Assembly: GCA_016124535.1 (NCBI GenBank)
Contig: WGNK01000001.1
Coordinates: 124,001 to 188,000, forward strand
DNA length: 64,000 bases
Direction: 5' to 3'
Source of the DNA: Azospirillum sp.
GTDB taxonomy: Bacteria; Pseudomonadota; Alphaproteobacteria; Azospirillales; Azospirillaceae
Part shown: positions 45,402 to 55,872 of the stretch, piece by piece
Numbering within the stretch: position 1 is the stretch's first letter
Layout: each line of letters begins with the position of its first letter
Notes under the pieces: model-generated
Told to the model about the DNA's origin: nothing
Seen by the model: the letters and a program-made list of their open reading frames with translations, nothing else
Database searches by the model: none
Translations under genes and position numbers: made by a program

Positions 45402-47901
45402 CGGCCTGACCTTCGTCCTCGCCGTCGCGCAGCAAAGGCTGGGCGTTCCAGATTTCGCGGGCGTATTCGGCGACCGTGCGGTCGCTGGAGAACCAGCCCA
45501 TGCTGGCGGTGTTGATCACCGCCTTGTCGGTCCAGGCATCGGGGTCGTCGCGGTAGAGCGCGCAGGCCGCCTCGTGGGTCTGCTGGTAATCGGCGAAATC
45601 GGCGGTCACCAGGAAATGGTCGCCGCCATCGGTCAGCGCCTGGACGATCGGGTGGAAGCGGTGGGGTTCGTCGGGCGAGAAGGTGCCGCCGGCGATCATG
45701 TCGAGCGCCCGGCGCAGGCTGGGATTGGCCGCGATCACTTCCCGCGGGTTATAGGCGCCGCCCTGGCGCAACGCGCCGGCCTCCTCGGCGTCGAGCCCGA
45801 AGATGAAGATATTCTCGGCGCCGACCGCGTCCTTGATTTCGACATTGGCGCCGTCGAGCGTGCCGATCGTCAGTGCGCCGTTGAGCGCCAGTTTCATGTT
45901 GCCGGTACCCGATGCTTCCAGCCCGGCGGTGGAAATCTGCTCCGACAGATCGGCGGCGGGAATGATGATCTCGGCGGCGGTGACGTTGTAGTTGGGCAGG
46001 AACACCACCTTCAACAGATCGAGCACCGCCGGGTCGTGGTTGACCACCTCGGCGACATCGTTGATCAGCTTGATGATCAGCTTGGCCATGTGGTAGCTGG
46101 GCGCCGCCTTGCCGCCGAAAATCTTGGTCACCGGCAGCCAATCGACGGTCTGATTGGCGCGCATGTCGTTGTAGAGCGCCACGGTTTGCAGCAGGTTCAA
46201 CAGCTGGCGCTTGTATTCGTGGATGCGCTTCACGTGGACGTCAAACAGCGAATCCACCGAAATTTCGATGCCCATCCGCCGCGAGATCAGGTTGGCCAGC
46301 TTGATCTTGTTGCGACGCTTGACCCGGCGGAACTCCTCGCGGAAATCGACATCGCCAACCTTGGCGGTCAGGTCCTTGAGTGCGGTCAGGTCCTTGAGCC
46401 AGGTCGGACCGATCCGGCTGGTGATCAGCCGGGCCAGCCCCGGATTGGCCTCCAGCAGCCAGCGCCGTGGCGTGATGCCGTTGGTCTTGTTGGTGATGCG
46501 GTCGGGGAACTCGGCGTGGAAATCGGCGAACACGGTCTGTTTCATCAACTCGGTGTGCAGCGCCGAGACGCCGTTGACCTTGTGGCTGCCGAGAAAGGCC
46601 AGATTGCCCATGCGGACCCGACGGTCGCCCCGCTCGTCGATCAGCGACAGCCGGCTCAGACGCTGGTGATCGCTGCCGCCCTGGGCGCGGACCCGCTGCA
46701 GGAAGCGGCCGTTGATATCATAGATGATCTGCATGTGGCGCGGCAGGACACGCTCGATCAGGCTGACCGGCCACGCCTCCAGTGCCTCGGGCAGCAGGGT
46801 GTGGTTGGTATAGGCGAACACTCCGGTGGTGATTTCCCAGGCCTGGTCCCAGGCCACGCCGTTGAGATCAACCAATTGGCGCATCAACTCGGCAATTGCG
46901 ATTGCCGGGTGGGTATCATTGAGCTGGATCGCGACTTTGTCGGGCAGCGCCTCGAAGCTTGCATGGTGCTGGCGGTAGCGGCGCAGGATGTCCTGCAGGG
47001 AGGCGCTGGTGAAGAAATACTCCTGCTTGAAGCGCAACTCTTGTCCGGCCAGGTGGGAATCGGCGGGATAGAGCACCCGGCTCAGATTCTCCGACATCAC
47101 CTTGCTTTCCAGCGCCTTCATATAGTCGCCGGAAGCAAACAGGTTGAAATCGAACGAGTGGGTCGGGCGGGCCGACCACAGGCGCAGGGTGTTGATCGCC
47201 CGCCCGCCATAGCCGACCACCGGGTTGTCGAACGCCATCGCCATGACGTTTTCAGTGTCGACCCAGCGGTAAGCGCGGTTGCCGTCATGGTCGCGGGTTT
47301 CTTCGACCCGACCGTAGAACTGGACCGGGTAGAGCACCTCGGGGCGGCCGAATTCCCAGGGATTGCCGAACTGCAGCCACTGTTCGGGACGTTCGATCTG
47401 CCAGCCGCGTTCGAAGCGCTGTTCGAACAGGCCGAAGCGGTAGCGGATGCCGTAACCGCAGCCGGGCAGCCCGAGCGAGGCCATGCTGTCGAGAAAACAG
47501 GCGGCGAGCCGTCCCAGGCCGCCATTGCCCAGCGCGGCATCGGGCTCGCTCTCCAGAACCTCGTCGAACGCGACCCCGACCAGGTCGACCGCCTGGCGGC
47601 AGGACTCGTACAGCCCCAGATTGGTCAGATTGCTGCGCAGCAGTCGGCCGATCAGGAATTCCAGCGACAGATAATAGACCCGCTTGGCATCCTGGTCATA
47701 GGCCGCCCGCGTGGTGTCCATCCAGCCATCGACGACGCGGTCGCGGACCGCGGTGACTACCGCCTGCAGCCAATCGTGACTGGCTGCGGCATGGGTATCT
47801 TTGCCCACCGAGTAAACCAGATGCTCAAGAATTGAGCGTTTCAGGCCCTCGACATTGAGACTCCGACGCTCGATCTCGCCGTCAATAAATCGACTGTCCA
47901 T
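45397..47901 (-). CDS. glgP: Glycogen/alpha-glucan phosphorylase
   Basis: The 834-residue GT35 phosphorylase has ALGNGGLGRLAACFLDSMASLGLPGCGYGIRYRFG near the N-terminus, NDTHPAIAIAELMR, KTNGITPRRWL, VKRIHEYKRQLLN and the PLP-lysine motif EASGTGNMKLALNGALTIGTLDGANVEI. It releases glucose-1-phosphate from glycogen or maltodextrins. Length is close to the E. coli enzyme (815). No other glg genes are nearby, so it is a stand-alone gene. Confidence 0.96.
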   Translation of the reverse strand: MDSRFIDGEIERRSLNVEGLKRSILEHLVYSVGKDTHAAASHDWLQAVVTAVRDRVVDGWMDTTRAAYDQDAKRVYYLSLEFLIGRLLRSNLTNLGLYESCRQAVDLVGVAFDEVLESEPDAALGNGGLGRLAACFLDSMASLGLPGCGYGIRYRFGLFEQRFERGWQIERPEQWLQFGNPWEFGRPEVLYPVQFYGRVEETRDHDGNRAYRWVDTENVMAMAFDNPVVGYGGRAINTLRLWSARPTHSFDFNLFASGDYMKALESKVMSENLSRVLYPADSHLAGQELRFKQEYFFTSASLQDILRRYRQHHASFEALPDKVAIQLNDTHPAIAIAELMRQLVDLNGVAWDQAWEITTGVFAYTNHTLLPEALEAWPVSLIERVLPRHMQIIYDINGRFLQRVRAQGGSDHQRLSRLSLIDERGDRRVRMGNLAFLGSHKVNGVSALHTELMKQTVFADFHAEFPDRITNKTNGITPRRWLLEANPGLARLITSRIGPTWLKDLTALKDLTAKVGDVDFREEFRRVKRRNKIKLANLISRRMGIEISVDSLFDVHVKRIHEYKRQLLNLLQTVALYNDMRANQTVDWLPVTKIFGGKAAPSYHMAKLIIKLINDVAEVVNHDPAVLDLLKVVFLPNYNVTAAEIIIPAADLSEQISTAGLEASGTGNMKLALNGALTIGTLDGANVEIKDAVGAENIFIFGLDAEEAGALRQGGAYNPREVIAANPSLRRALDMIAGGTFSPDEPHRFHPIVQALTDGGDHFLVTADFADYQQTHEAACALYRDDPDAWTDKAVINTASMGWFSSDRTVAEYAREIWNAQPLLRDGEDEGQAD

Positions 47902-48131
47902 GGTATCGCCTCATCACCGGCCGGTACAGCCGAACCAACACTCTTCGTTAATTACTCCGAATTTGGCGAACTGTGAAGATGGGGTGACAAGCATCGGCAG
48001 CAGAGGCGTCATGACCGGTTTTACGCAATCTCAGCGTGCCGGTGGCAGCATCGGCTGCCTGCGGCGCCCTTGGCGCGGCCGGCCGGGGCAGGGTACAACC
48101 CTCGCGGTGGTAGCGGCGACCGGAGCGGGCC

Positions 48132-49541
48132 ATGGCGAAAGCAGTCACCCTGGGCATCGTGCTGGTTCTGAGTTTGAGCGGTTGTCTCGGTTTCTTCGTT
48201 CCGGAACCGGCCCCGACGGTCCAGTTCGTGCCACCGCCGGCGGGGGCGCGGGTAACGCCGCTGCGCTTCGGTCGGATTACCGCGGCGCTGCGCCACGGCA
48301 CCGAAGTCGGCGATTACCAGTTCGGCCTGCTCTGTGCGCCGCCCTACAACTACCTGACCTGGGGCGCGGTGCGAAAGGCAATCGAAGGCCCGGTCATCCG
48401 CGATCTGTTTGTGCAGACCCTGTCGGACGCCGGCTACGACGTGGCCGGCGACAGCCGCCGGCTTTATGACGAGGACGAGGACCTCCAGCGGGCTGAACTG
48501 GTGGTTTCGGCCGAAGTGGTCGATCTCGACCTGGCGCTGTGCAGCCGGGTCTCGCCGTTCTTTCTGGTCTATGCCGGGGAGGCCGGCGAAGCCACCATCA
48601 AGATCGCCTGGACGGTCTATTCCCGGCTGTTGCGGCGACCGGTCTATCGCACCACCACCACAGGCAGGGCGGCGTCCAACCACACCCGCTTCGATGCCCC
48701 CGGCAGCTTCACCGAGGAGGCGTTCGGTGCGGCGGCGGCGGCGCTGGCCGCCGAGGAGGGCTTCCGCGCCGTCGGTTTCGCGCTCGACCCGGTGGACGCG
48801 GCGGCGGTGCTGCGCGGGCCGGAGCGGCGCAGTCGCGAACCGGGTGTCCCGGCCCAGAGCGATGCCGCGGCCCGGCGACCACTGACCCTGGCCCGACGCC
48901 CGCCCAACCATGGGCTGATGCGCCGTGATGCCGGCGCCGCGGTCGGTGCGGTGGTGCTGATCGCCGGCGGTAGCGGTCATGGCTCGGGGTTCTTCATCGG
49001 CGAAATCGACGGCGGCGGCCTGATCCTGACCAATGCCCATGTCGTCGGCGATGCCGAACGCCTGCGGGTGACGCTGGCCGACAACAGCGTCGAGATCGGT
49101 ACGGTCTTGCGTCGCCATCCGGTGCGCGATGCGGCGCTGATCCGGATCGACCGGCCGCCGCCGATGGTGCTGCCGATCCGGGAAAAACCGGTGGTGGTCG
49201 GCGAGGACGTTTATGCGATCGGCGCGCCGTTGTATGAGAAACTCCGCGGTACCGTGACCCGCGGCATTGTCAGCGCGCTGCGCCGGGAACCGGTGACCCG
49301 CCTGCCGGAAATCCAGGCCGACGTGGCGGTCTATGGCGGCAACAGCGGCGGGCCGCTGGTCGATGCCGACGGCAATGTCGTCGGGTTCACCGTCGGCGGC
49401 TTCGTCGACCGTGGCGTCGCCACCGAGCTCAATATTTTTATCCCGATCATCGACGCGCTCCAGCGGCTCCAGGTCGGTCTGGCACCGAAGGGCCTGACAC
49501 CGAAGGGCCTGACACCGAAGGGCCTGACACCGAAGGGTTGA
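48132..49541 (+). CDS. Trypsin-like serine protease lipoprotein
   Basis: The 469-residue protein begins with a lipoprotein signal ([12 protein letters not shown]). Residues about 30-250 form a large uncharacterised domain that begins with [23 protein letters not shown]. The C-terminal half is a DegP/trypsin-like protease: His303 in TNAHVVG, Asp333 in RDAALIR, Ser405 in [18 protein letters not shown]. No PDZ domain is present. The last 20 residues are four GLTPK-type units encoded by a 15-bp tandem repeat. It is divergent from glgP and 131 bases upstream of hslV, so envelope quality control is plausible. Confidence 0.85.
   Translation: MAKAVTLGIVLVLSLSGCLGFFVPEPAPTVQFVPPPAGARVTPLRFGRITAALRHGTEVGDYQFGLLCAPPYNYLTWGAVRKAIEGPVIRDLFVQTLSDAGYDVAGDSRRLYDEDEDLQRAELVVSAEVVDLDLALCSRVSPFFLVYAGEAGEATIKIAWTVYSRLLRRPVYRTTTTGRAASNHTRFDAPGSFTEEAFGAAAAALAAEEGFRAVGFALDPVDAAAVLRGPERRSREPGVPAQSDAAARRPLTLARRPPNHGLMRRDAGAAVGAVVLIAGGSGHGSGFFIGEIDGGGLILTNAHVVGDAERLRVTLADNSVEIGTVLRRHPVRDAALIRIDRPPPMVLPIREKPVVVGEDVYAIGAPLYEKLRGTVTRGIVSALRREPVTRLPEIQADVAVYGGNSGGPLVDADGNVVGFTVGGFVDRGVATELNIFIPIIDALQRLQVGLAPKGLTPKGLTPKGLTPKG
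49479..49538 (+). repeat. 15-bp tandem repeat at the C-terminus of the protease gene
   Basis: Four in-frame copies of CTGACACCGAAGGGC, with first-unit and last-base variants, run right up to the TGA at 49539. They encode LAPKG followed by three LTPKG units. Copy-number changes would extend or shorten the tail without a frameshift. Confidence 0.9.
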
Positions 49542-49672
49542 TCGCGGCCGGCCGGCCCCCACATTTGCAGTTGATCCGAGCCTCCCCGCCGCCGATGGTG
49601 CGGTCCGCCCGTCGCATGCTTTACGACTGCTCCCGTCACCCCGCATCGTCCCCGAGACGCCCCGAGACGCCC

Positions 49673-50224
49673 ATGACCTCCGCTTCCGGTTCTCCCCAGT
49701 GGCACGGCACCACGATCTTGTCGGTGCGCAAAGGCGGGCATGTGGTGGTGGTCGGCGACGGGCAGGTCACCATGGGGGCGACCGTGGTCAAGTCGAACGC
49801 GCGCAAGGTGCGCCGCATCGGCGACGGCAGCATCATTGCCGGTTTCGCCGGCGCCACCGCCGATGCCTTCGCGCTGTTCGAGCGGCTGGAGGCCAAACTG
49901 GAACAGCATCCGGGCCAGCTCACCCGGGCTTGCGTCGAAATGGCCAAGGATTGGCGGACCGACCGCTATCTGCGTCGGCTGGAAGCGATGATGGCGGTGG
50001 CCGGTCGCGACGTCAGCCTGATTCTGTCCGGCACCGGCGACGTGCTGGAGCCCGAGGACGGGCTGATCGGCATCGGCTCGGGCGGTCCGTTTGCTCTGGC
50101 GGCAGCCCGCGCGCTGATCGATATCGATGGCCTTGACGCCGAGGCGATTGCGCGCAAGGCGCTTGGTATCGCGGCCGATATCTGCGTCTATACCAACCGC
50201 AATATTACGATCGAGGCACTGTGA
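49673..50224 (+). CDS. hslV: ATP-dependent protease peptidase subunit HslV
   Basis: 183 residues from ATG at 49673, chosen because the longer frame upstream has no homology. The catalytic Thr should be Thr13 in [26 protein letters not shown]; the 12-residue extension before it is typical of alphaproteobacterial HslV and is removed on maturation. It forms the proteolytic dodecamer with HslU, which degrades misfolded and regulatory proteins. hslU follows 16 bases later. Confidence 0.96.
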   Translation: MTSASGSPQWHGTTILSVRKGGHVVVVGDGQVTMGATVVKSNARKVRRIGDGSIIAGFAGATADAFALFERLEAKLEQHPGQLTRACVEMAKDWRTDRYLRRLEAMMAVAGRDVSLILSGTGDVLEPEDGLIGIGSGGPFALAAARALIDIDGLDAEAIARKALGIAADICVYTNRNITIEAL

Positions 50225-50240
50225 CCAGGCCCGGAAATCG

Positions 50241-51608
50241 ATGACCACACCTGCAGACCTTCCCCAAAGCAAGCCCGAAACCTCGGCGGTCAGTGCCTTC
50301 AGCCCGCGCGAGATCGTGTCGGAACTCGACCGCTTCATCGTCGGCCAGCACGACGCCAAGCGGGCGGTCGCAATCGCGTTGCGCAACCGCTGGCGCCGCC
50401 AGCAGCTGCCCGAGGCGATCCGTGAAGAGATTTTGCCCAAGAATATTCTGATGATCGGCCCGACCGGGGTCGGCAAGACCGAGATCGCGCGGCGTCTGGC
50501 CAAGCTGGCCCAGGCGCCCTTCCTCAAGATCGAGGCGACCAAGTTCACCGAAGTCGGCTATGTCGGCCGCGATGTCGAGCAGATCGTCCGCGACCTGGTC
50601 GAGATCTCGATCACCATGACCCGCGAACGCCTGCGCAAGGAGGTCGCGGTCAAGGCCGAGCTGCGCGCCGAGGAGCGCGTGCTCGATGCCCTGGTCGGCA
50701 CCGACGCCCGCCCCGAGGCGCGCCAGAAATTCCGCAAGTTGCTGCGCGAGGGCAGTCTCAACGACAAGGAGATCGACATCCAGGTCGCCGATGGCGGCGG
50801 TCTCGGCGCCCTGCCGACCTTCGAGGTACCGGGCATGCCCGGCGCGCAGATGGGGATGCTCAACCTCAACGACATCTTCGGCAAGGCGTTCGGCGGCCGG
50901 ACCAAGACCCGCAAGATGACGGTGGCGGAATCCCATGGCGTGCTGCTGGCCGAGGAATCCGACAAGCTGCTCGACCAGGACAAGGTGGTGTCGGAGGCGA
51001 TCCACGCGGTCGAACAGAACGGCATCGTTTTCCTCGACGAGATCGACAAGATCACCGCCCGCTCCGATGGCCGCACCGGTGGTGCCGATGTCAGCCGCGA
51101 GGGCGTCCAGCGGGATTTGCTGCCGCTGATCGAGGGCACCTCGGTGTCGACCAAGCATGGCGCGGTCAAGACCGACCATGTGCTGTTCATCGCGTCCGGT
51201 GCCTTCCACCTGGCCAAGCCGTCCGACCTGCTGCCCGAGTTGCAGGGCCGGCTGCCGATCCGGGTCGAGCTGAAGGCGCTGACCCGCGACGATTTCCGCC
51301 GCATCCTGACCGAGCCCGAGCATAGCCTGATCAAGCAGTACAAGGCGCTGCTCGGCACCGAAGAGGTGGTTCTGGACTTCACCGAGGATGCGATCGATGC
51401 CTTGGCCGACCTCGCCGCGGAGATCAACACCGCGGTGGAGAATATCGGCGCGCGGCGGCTGCAGACCGTGATGGAGCGTCTCTTGGAGGAGATCAGCTTC
51501 ACCGCCAGCGACACCCCCGGCCGGGCGGTCACGATCGACGCGGCCTACGTCCGCGACCAGGTCGGCGTCCTGGCCAAGAACGCCGATCTGTCCAAGTTCA
51601 TCCTCTGA
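50241..51608 (+). CDS. hslU: ATP-dependent protease ATPase subunit HslU
   Basis: 455 residues from ATG at 50241. Walker [16 protein letters not shown], Walker [11 protein letters not shown], the pore-loop region [15 protein letters not shown], sensor [14 protein letters not shown], and a C-terminal [12 protein letters not shown] that docks into HslV. It unfolds substrates and passes them to HslV. An in-frame extension to 50127 overlaps hslV and was rejected. Confidence 0.97.
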   Translation: MTTPADLPQSKPETSAVSAFSPREIVSELDRFIVGQHDAKRAVAIALRNRWRRQQLPEAIREEILPKNILMIGPTGVGKTEIARRLAKLAQAPFLKIEATKFTEVGYVGRDVEQIVRDLVEISITMTRERLRKEVAVKAELRAEERVLDALVGTDARPEARQKFRKLLREGSLNDKEIDIQVADGGGLGALPTFEVPGMPGAQMGMLNLNDIFGKAFGGRTKTRKMTVAESHGVLLAEESDKLLDQDKVVSEAIHAVEQNGIVFLDEIDKITARSDGRTGGADVSREGVQRDLLPLIEGTSVSTKHGAVKTDHVLFIASGAFHLAKPSDLLPELQGRLPIRVELKALTRDDFRRILTEPEHSLIKQYKALLGTEEVVLDFTEDAIDALADLAAEINTAVENIGARRLQTVMERLLEEISFTASDTPGRAVTIDAAYVRDQVGVLAKNADLSKFIL

Positions 51609-51644
51609 TCCGACGACAACGGCCGGGACGGGGAGCCGAAGACC

Positions 51645-52379
51645 ATGTCCGCCACGCCGCCGCCCGGTAAATCCGGTCTGCTCGATGAATTGCGCGGACG
51701 CATTCGGCGGCTGGAGGGGAGTGGCGGCGGCCATGGGCAGGGCTTGGCCCTGGGTATCGCGGCGATCGATCGCGTGCTGCCCGATGGCGGATTGGCCCAG
51801 GGCCGGCTCCATGAGGTCAGCCCGGCGACGCCCGACGATGCCGATGCCGCCGCCGCATTCGCCGCGCTGGTGCTGGCGCGGTTGATCTGCTGCCGGAGCC
51901 AGGCGGTGTGGGTTTCGCGTCGCCACGATCTCTATGGACCCGGCTTGGCCGGGCTGGGCGTTTCCGCGGAACATTTGGTCATGGTTCGGGCCCGGCGCGA
52001 TACCGAGGTGCTGTGGGTGATGGAGGAGGCGTTGCGCTGTCGCGGTCTGGGGGTCGTGCTCGGCGAGGTCGACACCCTGGCGCTGGTCGCCAGCCGGCGG
52101 CTGCAGCTTGCCGCGGAAAGCGGCGGTGTCACCGGTTTGCTGTTGCGACCGGCGGCCCAGCGTCCCGCGGCAAGCACCGCGGTGACCCGTTGGCGCATCG
52201 CCGCCCTGCCCAGCCGCCCCCGGCCGGGCGAGCCGGGGGTCGGGGCGGCGCGCTGGCGCGTCGAGTTGACCCGTTGCCGCGGTGGCCAGCCGTGCACCTG
52301 GATTCTATCCGCCGATAGCGATTGGGGCGTGGCCGAGGAGGATAGTTGCGAAGTCGAAACAGTATCACTCAGCGCCTAA
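51645..52379 (+). CDS. imuA: ImuA-family RecA-like protein (orphan)
   Basis: The 244-residue protein keeps the ImuA pattern: LPDGGLAQGRLHEV, WVSRRHDLYGPGLAGLG, DTEVLWVMEEALRCRGLGVVLGEVDTLALVASRRLQLAAE, and TRWRIAALPS. ImuA works with the polymerase-like ImuB and DnaE2 in damage-induced mutagenesis. Here the expected imuB and dnaE2 genes are absent; the next gene is a methyltransferase. It therefore stands alone 36 bases after hslU. The ATPase motif is weak, as in other ImuA proteins. Confidence 0.85.
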   Translation: MSATPPPGKSGLLDELRGRIRRLEGSGGGHGQGLALGIAAIDRVLPDGGLAQGRLHEVSPATPDDADAAAAFAALVLARLICCRSQAVWVSRRHDLYGPGLAGLGVSAEHLVMVRARRDTEVLWVMEEALRCRGLGVVLGEVDTLALVASRRLQLAAESGGVTGLLLRPAAQRPAASTAVTRWRIAALPSRPRPGEPGVGAARWRVELTRCRGGQPCTWILSADSDWGVAEEDSCEVETVSLSA

Positions 52380-52457
52380 ACCGCGCCCCGGCATTGCGGA
52401 CAGGATCGACAACGAGATGAGTTCTCGGGCGGTTGCGCGACGGCCCCGGAGGCTGGG

Positions 52458-53507
52458 ATGATCGGTCCGGTCGAACGTTTTGCCTATGTCCTGAGCCAGG
52501 GAACCCGGGTGTCGTGGTTTTTCGCCCAAGCGCGGCTGGCGGTGCGGCTGGAGCGCCGACGGGCCCCTGCGGTGCCCCGGCCCTCCCGGGGGTATCCGGC
52601 GCTCGGCGCAATTCTGGCGGCGTTGCGACGCCTGATTGCGGCAGATCTCGCGAATATCGAGGCCGGCCGCTATCGTCTGCCCCATGATCTGGCGTCGCCG
52701 CCCGGCCGGGTGCTCGCCGACGCCACCCGCTTTTTTCGCGATCTGCCGGCGGTCCAGCGTCGCCGCCGCAAGGGTATCGCCCAGGAGGTTGTGGAGGCGC
52801 CGCCGCCCGGCAGCGAGCGTCTGCCGCGCTATTATCGGCAGAACTTCCACTTCCAGACCGATGGCTACCTTAGCGACCGCTCCGCCCGGCTCTACGATCA
52901 TCAGGTCGAGGTGCTGTTTTACGGCAGCGCCGACGCCATGCGCCGTCAGGCACTGGTCCCGATCGGCGACTACCTGGCGACGCGGGCGCAAAGCGCCACC
53001 CGGATGATCGATCTCGGCACCGGCACCGGACGCTTCCTGACCTTCGTCAAGGATAATTTCCCGCGCCTGCCGGTGCTCGGGATCGACCTCAGCCGGCCCT
53101 ATCTGGTCGCGGCCGGACGGGCGACCGAACCGTGGCGGCGCGCGACTCATCTGGTCCAGGCCGCCGCCGAATCACTGCCGGTGCCGACCGGCTCGGTCGA
53201 CCTGGTCACCGCGGTCTATTTGTTCCATGAGCTGCCCGCGGCGGTCCGCGCCCGGGTCGCCGGCGAGATCGCCCGCGTGCTCAAGCCGGGCGGACGATTG
53301 GTCCTGGTGGACAGTCTGCAGCTGGGCGATGTGCCGGCCTTCGACGGCTTGCTCGAACTGTTCCCCGAGGCCTTTCACGAGCCCTACTACGCTGGCTATA
53401 TTCGCCAGAATCTGCCGGCGGTGTTTATGGAGGCCGGCCTGGTCACCCGCTCCAGCGAGCTCGCTTTCCTCTCCAAAGTGATCGTCGCCGAAAAGCCCGC
53501 CGAGTGA
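52458..53507 (+). CDS. Class I SAM-dependent methyltransferase
   Basis: The 349-residue protein has an uncharacterised N-terminal part (about 1-170) and a C-terminal Methyltransf_11-type fold. SAM-binding motif I is TRMIDLGTGTGRFL, followed by VLGIDLSRPYLVAAGRA, then VDLVTAVYLFHELPAAVRARVAGEIARVLKPGGRLVLVDS. The substrate is not apparent. Similar proteins with this N-terminal half are found in many Proteobacteria without assigned function. Confidence 0.85.
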   Translation: MIGPVERFAYVLSQGTRVSWFFAQARLAVRLERRRAPAVPRPSRGYPALGAILAALRRLIAADLANIEAGRYRLPHDLASPPGRVLADATRFFRDLPAVQRRRRKGIAQEVVEAPPPGSERLPRYYRQNFHFQTDGYLSDRSARLYDHQVEVLFYGSADAMRRQALVPIGDYLATRAQSATRMIDLGTGTGRFLTFVKDNFPRLPVLGIDLSRPYLVAAGRATEPWRRATHLVQAAAESLPVPTGSVDLVTAVYLFHELPAAVRARVAGEIARVLKPGGRLVLVDSLQLGDVPAFDGLLELFPEAFHEPYYAGYIRQNLPAVFMEAGLVTRSSELAFLSKVIVAEKPAE

Positions 53508-53593
53508 CTTTCCCAGACCTGCGTACATCCGTATGCTGCCAGGGTGGAGTTGTGCCTTGACGCCCTTGATCGGCTATGCCAAAGGCTTAAGCC

Positions 53594-55198
53594 TTGGCCA
53601 TATCGTTCGACTTCAAAGGGCTTATGACTGCGCTGCCCTCCAATACCGAAACCGAGCTCAAGCTGAGGGTTCGCCCCGAAGACTTGCAGCGCCTGCGCGG
53701 CGCCCCGGTATTGACCGCTCGCGCGTCCGGTCGAGCCGCGACCCAGGCCCTGGAGAGCGTCTATTTCGACACCGAGGATTTTGGCCTCTATCGCCGGCTG
53801 GTCACCTTGCGGGTGCGCAAGAAGGGCCAGAATTTCATCCAGACGATCAAGACCGCCGGAGACGCCAGCCGCCTGCTTGCCCGCGACGAGTGGGAATGGC
53901 CGGTCGCCGGTGCCGCCCCCGACCTGTCGGTTGTCGTCGAGCCCGAGGCGCTGGCTCAGCTCGACGGCATCGCCGCGGACCAGCTGCGGCCGGTCTTCGC
54001 CAGCCATATCAAGCGGACCGTTCGCATGCTCGATGACGGCGCGGTCGAACTGGCGATCGACACCGGCGAAATCCGCGCCGGCGACGTCGCGGTGGCGGTC
54101 TGCGAGGTCGAGCTGGAGCTGAAAAAGGGTGAGCCGGCTCATCTGTTCGAGCTGGCCGCGGCCTTGACTGCGGTGGCCCCGCTGCGATTCGAGACCCAGA
54201 GCAAGGCCGAGCGGGGCTATGCCCTGGCCCAGGGCCGGCTCGACAGCTTCGCCAAGGCCGGCCGGGTTACCCTTGAACCGGACTGCACCGCCGAGGACGC
54301 GCTTGCCCGGATCCTGCGCAGCTGTCTCGCCCAGCTGCTGGGCAACGAGACTTGTGCGGTCAAGGGCGCCGACCCCGAGGGCATCCACCAGATGCGGGTG
54401 GCAATCCGTCGGATGCGCTCGGCGCTTTCGGTGTTTCGCAGCCTCCTGCCCCTGGAGCAATACGCCGGCCTGGTCGAGGAGATCCGGTGGCTGGCCGCGG
54501 CGCTGGGGCCGGCGCGTGACTGGGACGTGTTTCACGATGAGCTGCTGGCGCCGGCGCGCCTGGCCTTTGCCGAGGTTCCGGACTCGGCGGAGGATCTGAA
54601 GGCGCTGGCGATCGCCGCCAAGACCCAGCGCGAGCGCGGCTATGCCGAGGCGCGGGCCGCCATCCTGTCGCCGCGCTACACCGCGCTGGTTCTGACTCTG
54701 GCCCGCTGGCTGGAAACCCGCGGCTGGCGCGGCCAGCCGGTCACCGCCGAATCGGCGCGGCTGTTCAACCCGGTGACGGCCCTGGCCGACCGGCTGCTTG
54801 CCCGGCGTCACAAGCGCGCCCGCAAGGCCGGCGCCGAGCTGGCGTCGCTCAGCGCCGAGCAGCGCCACCGCCTGCGGATCGCCCTGAAGAAGCTGCGCTA
54901 TGCCGTCGAGTTCTTCCGCACCCTCTATGACGAAAAATCGGTGCGGCGCTATCTTGAGCGGCTGACCGAGCTGCAGGACGCCTTGGGCCATCTCAACGAC
55001 GTGGCGACCGCCGCCCGCCTGTTGTCGACTCTTCACCAAGGGTCGGCGCTGCACGCCGCGGGCGAGCCGCGCGGCGCCGGGATCGTGATCGGCTGGCATG
55101 GTCGGGGCCTGGTCGAGCTGGAGCCGCGCCTGATCGCCGACTGGCATGCTTTTCTCGGAGTTAAACCGTTCTGGTCAAAGCCCGGTCGGACCGCGTAA
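53594..55198 (+). CDS. CYTH-CHAD protein, probable inorganic triphosphatase
   Basis: The 534-residue protein has an N-terminal CYTH domain (about 15-215) with the metal-binding ExExK motif in NTETELKLRV and KTAGDASRLLARDEWEW. The C-terminal CHAD domain (about 230-500) has repeated conserved His, e.g. GIHQMRVAIRRMRSALSVF and RHRLRIALKKLRYAVEFF. The architecture matches YgiF-type inorganic triphosphatases, with CHAD binding polyphosphate. Start 53594 or 53624 (MTALPSNTE). It ends 12 bases before the ParA-like gene. Confidence 0.9.
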   Translation: MAISFDFKGLMTALPSNTETELKLRVRPEDLQRLRGAPVLTARASGRAATQALESVYFDTEDFGLYRRLVTLRVRKKGQNFIQTIKTAGDASRLLARDEWEWPVAGAAPDLSVVVEPEALAQLDGIAADQLRPVFASHIKRTVRMLDDGAVELAIDTGEIRAGDVAVAVCEVELELKKGEPAHLFELAAALTAVAPLRFETQSKAERGYALAQGRLDSFAKAGRVTLEPDCTAEDALARILRSCLAQLLGNETCAVKGADPEGIHQMRVAIRRMRSALSVFRSLLPLEQYAGLVEEIRWLAAALGPARDWDVFHDELLAPARLAFAEVPDSAEDLKALAIAAKTQRERGYAEARAAILSPRYTALVLTLARWLETRGWRGQPVTAESARLFNPVTALADRLLARRHKRARKAGAELASLSAEQRHRLRIALKKLRYAVEFFRTLYDEKSVRRYLERLTELQDALGHLNDVATAARLLSTLHQGSALHAAGEPRGAGIVIGWHGRGLVELEPRLIADWHAFLGVKPFWSKPGRTA

Positions 55199-55210
55199 CA
55201 TGATGGGACG

Positions 55211-55852
55211 ATGCTCACTGTCCTAGTTGCCAACATCAAAGGCGGCTGTGGCAAGACCACGGTTGCAACCCAGCTGGCCGCCGCCTTTGCCAAGGCCGGG
55301 CATGCCACCGTGTTGGCCGATGTCGATCGCCAGCGTTCCAGCCTGGGCTGGCTCGGCCGCCGGCCGGCCGACGCCGCCGCGATCGTCGGCGTCGATTGGA
55401 CCAAGGAATTCGATCACCCGCCCCGGCACACCGCGCGCCTGGTGATCGATGCCCCGGCGGCGCTGAAGGGCAAGCAGATCGAGGAATTGGTCAAGATGTG
55501 CGACGTCGTGATCTCGCCGGTGCTGCCCGGCGCCTTCGACGAGGCCGCGACCAAGCGATTCCTCGACAAGCTCGACGAGCTGAAGCCGATCGCACGCAAC
55601 AAGAAGGGCGTCGCGGTGGTCGGCAACCGCCTGCGTCCGCGCACCCGTGCCGCGGAGCACCTCGACGGCTTCCTCTCCGAGCTCGGCCATCGCGTCGTTG
55701 CCCGCTTGCGCGACAGCACGCTCTATCCCGAGACCGCCGCCAGCGGCCTCAGCCTGTTCGACCTGACCGGCAAGCGGGTGGTCGAGCAGCGTGTCGACTG
55801 GCGCCCCTTGCTCGCCTTCATCGAAGCCTGCGCCTCGCCACCGGCGCGCTGA
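55211..55852 (+). CDS. Orphan ParA-family ATPase
   Basis: The 213-residue protein has the deviant Walker A of the ParA/MinD class (NIKGGCGKTTVATQLA) and LADVDRQRSSLGWL and VIDAPAAL motifs. There is no ParB gene or parS-like repeat next to it, so it is not the chromosome-segregation ParA but one of the small orphan ParA proteins that position cellular cargo or have unknown roles. Closely spaced with the CYTH-CHAD gene upstream and the LysE gene downstream. Confidence 0.88.
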   Translation: MLTVLVANIKGGCGKTTVATQLAAAFAKAGHATVLADVDRQRSSLGWLGRRPADAAAIVGVDWTKEFDHPPRHTARLVIDAPAALKGKQIEELVKMCDVVISPVLPGAFDEAATKRFLDKLDELKPIARNKKGVAVVGNRLRPRTRAAEHLDGFLSELGHRVVARLRDSTLYPETAASGLSLFDLTGKRVVEQRVDWRPLLAFIEACASPPAR

Positions 55853-55872
55853 AATCGGGAGACCGGAAGCCG

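Noticed and set aside
45223..47835. An 870-codon plus-strand frame opposite glgP
   Set aside because: Antisense to a canonical glycogen phosphorylase; starts in the 14-bp repeat array and has no domain.
49542..49672. Sigma-32 heat-shock promoter before hslV
   Set aside because: No CTTG-type -35 with a suitable -10 could be convincingly placed in the 131-base gap.
55211..55852. Chromosome partition ParA with origin of replication nearby
   Set aside because: No ParB gene, parS repeats, DnaA boxes or gidAB neighbours; it is a small orphan ParA.
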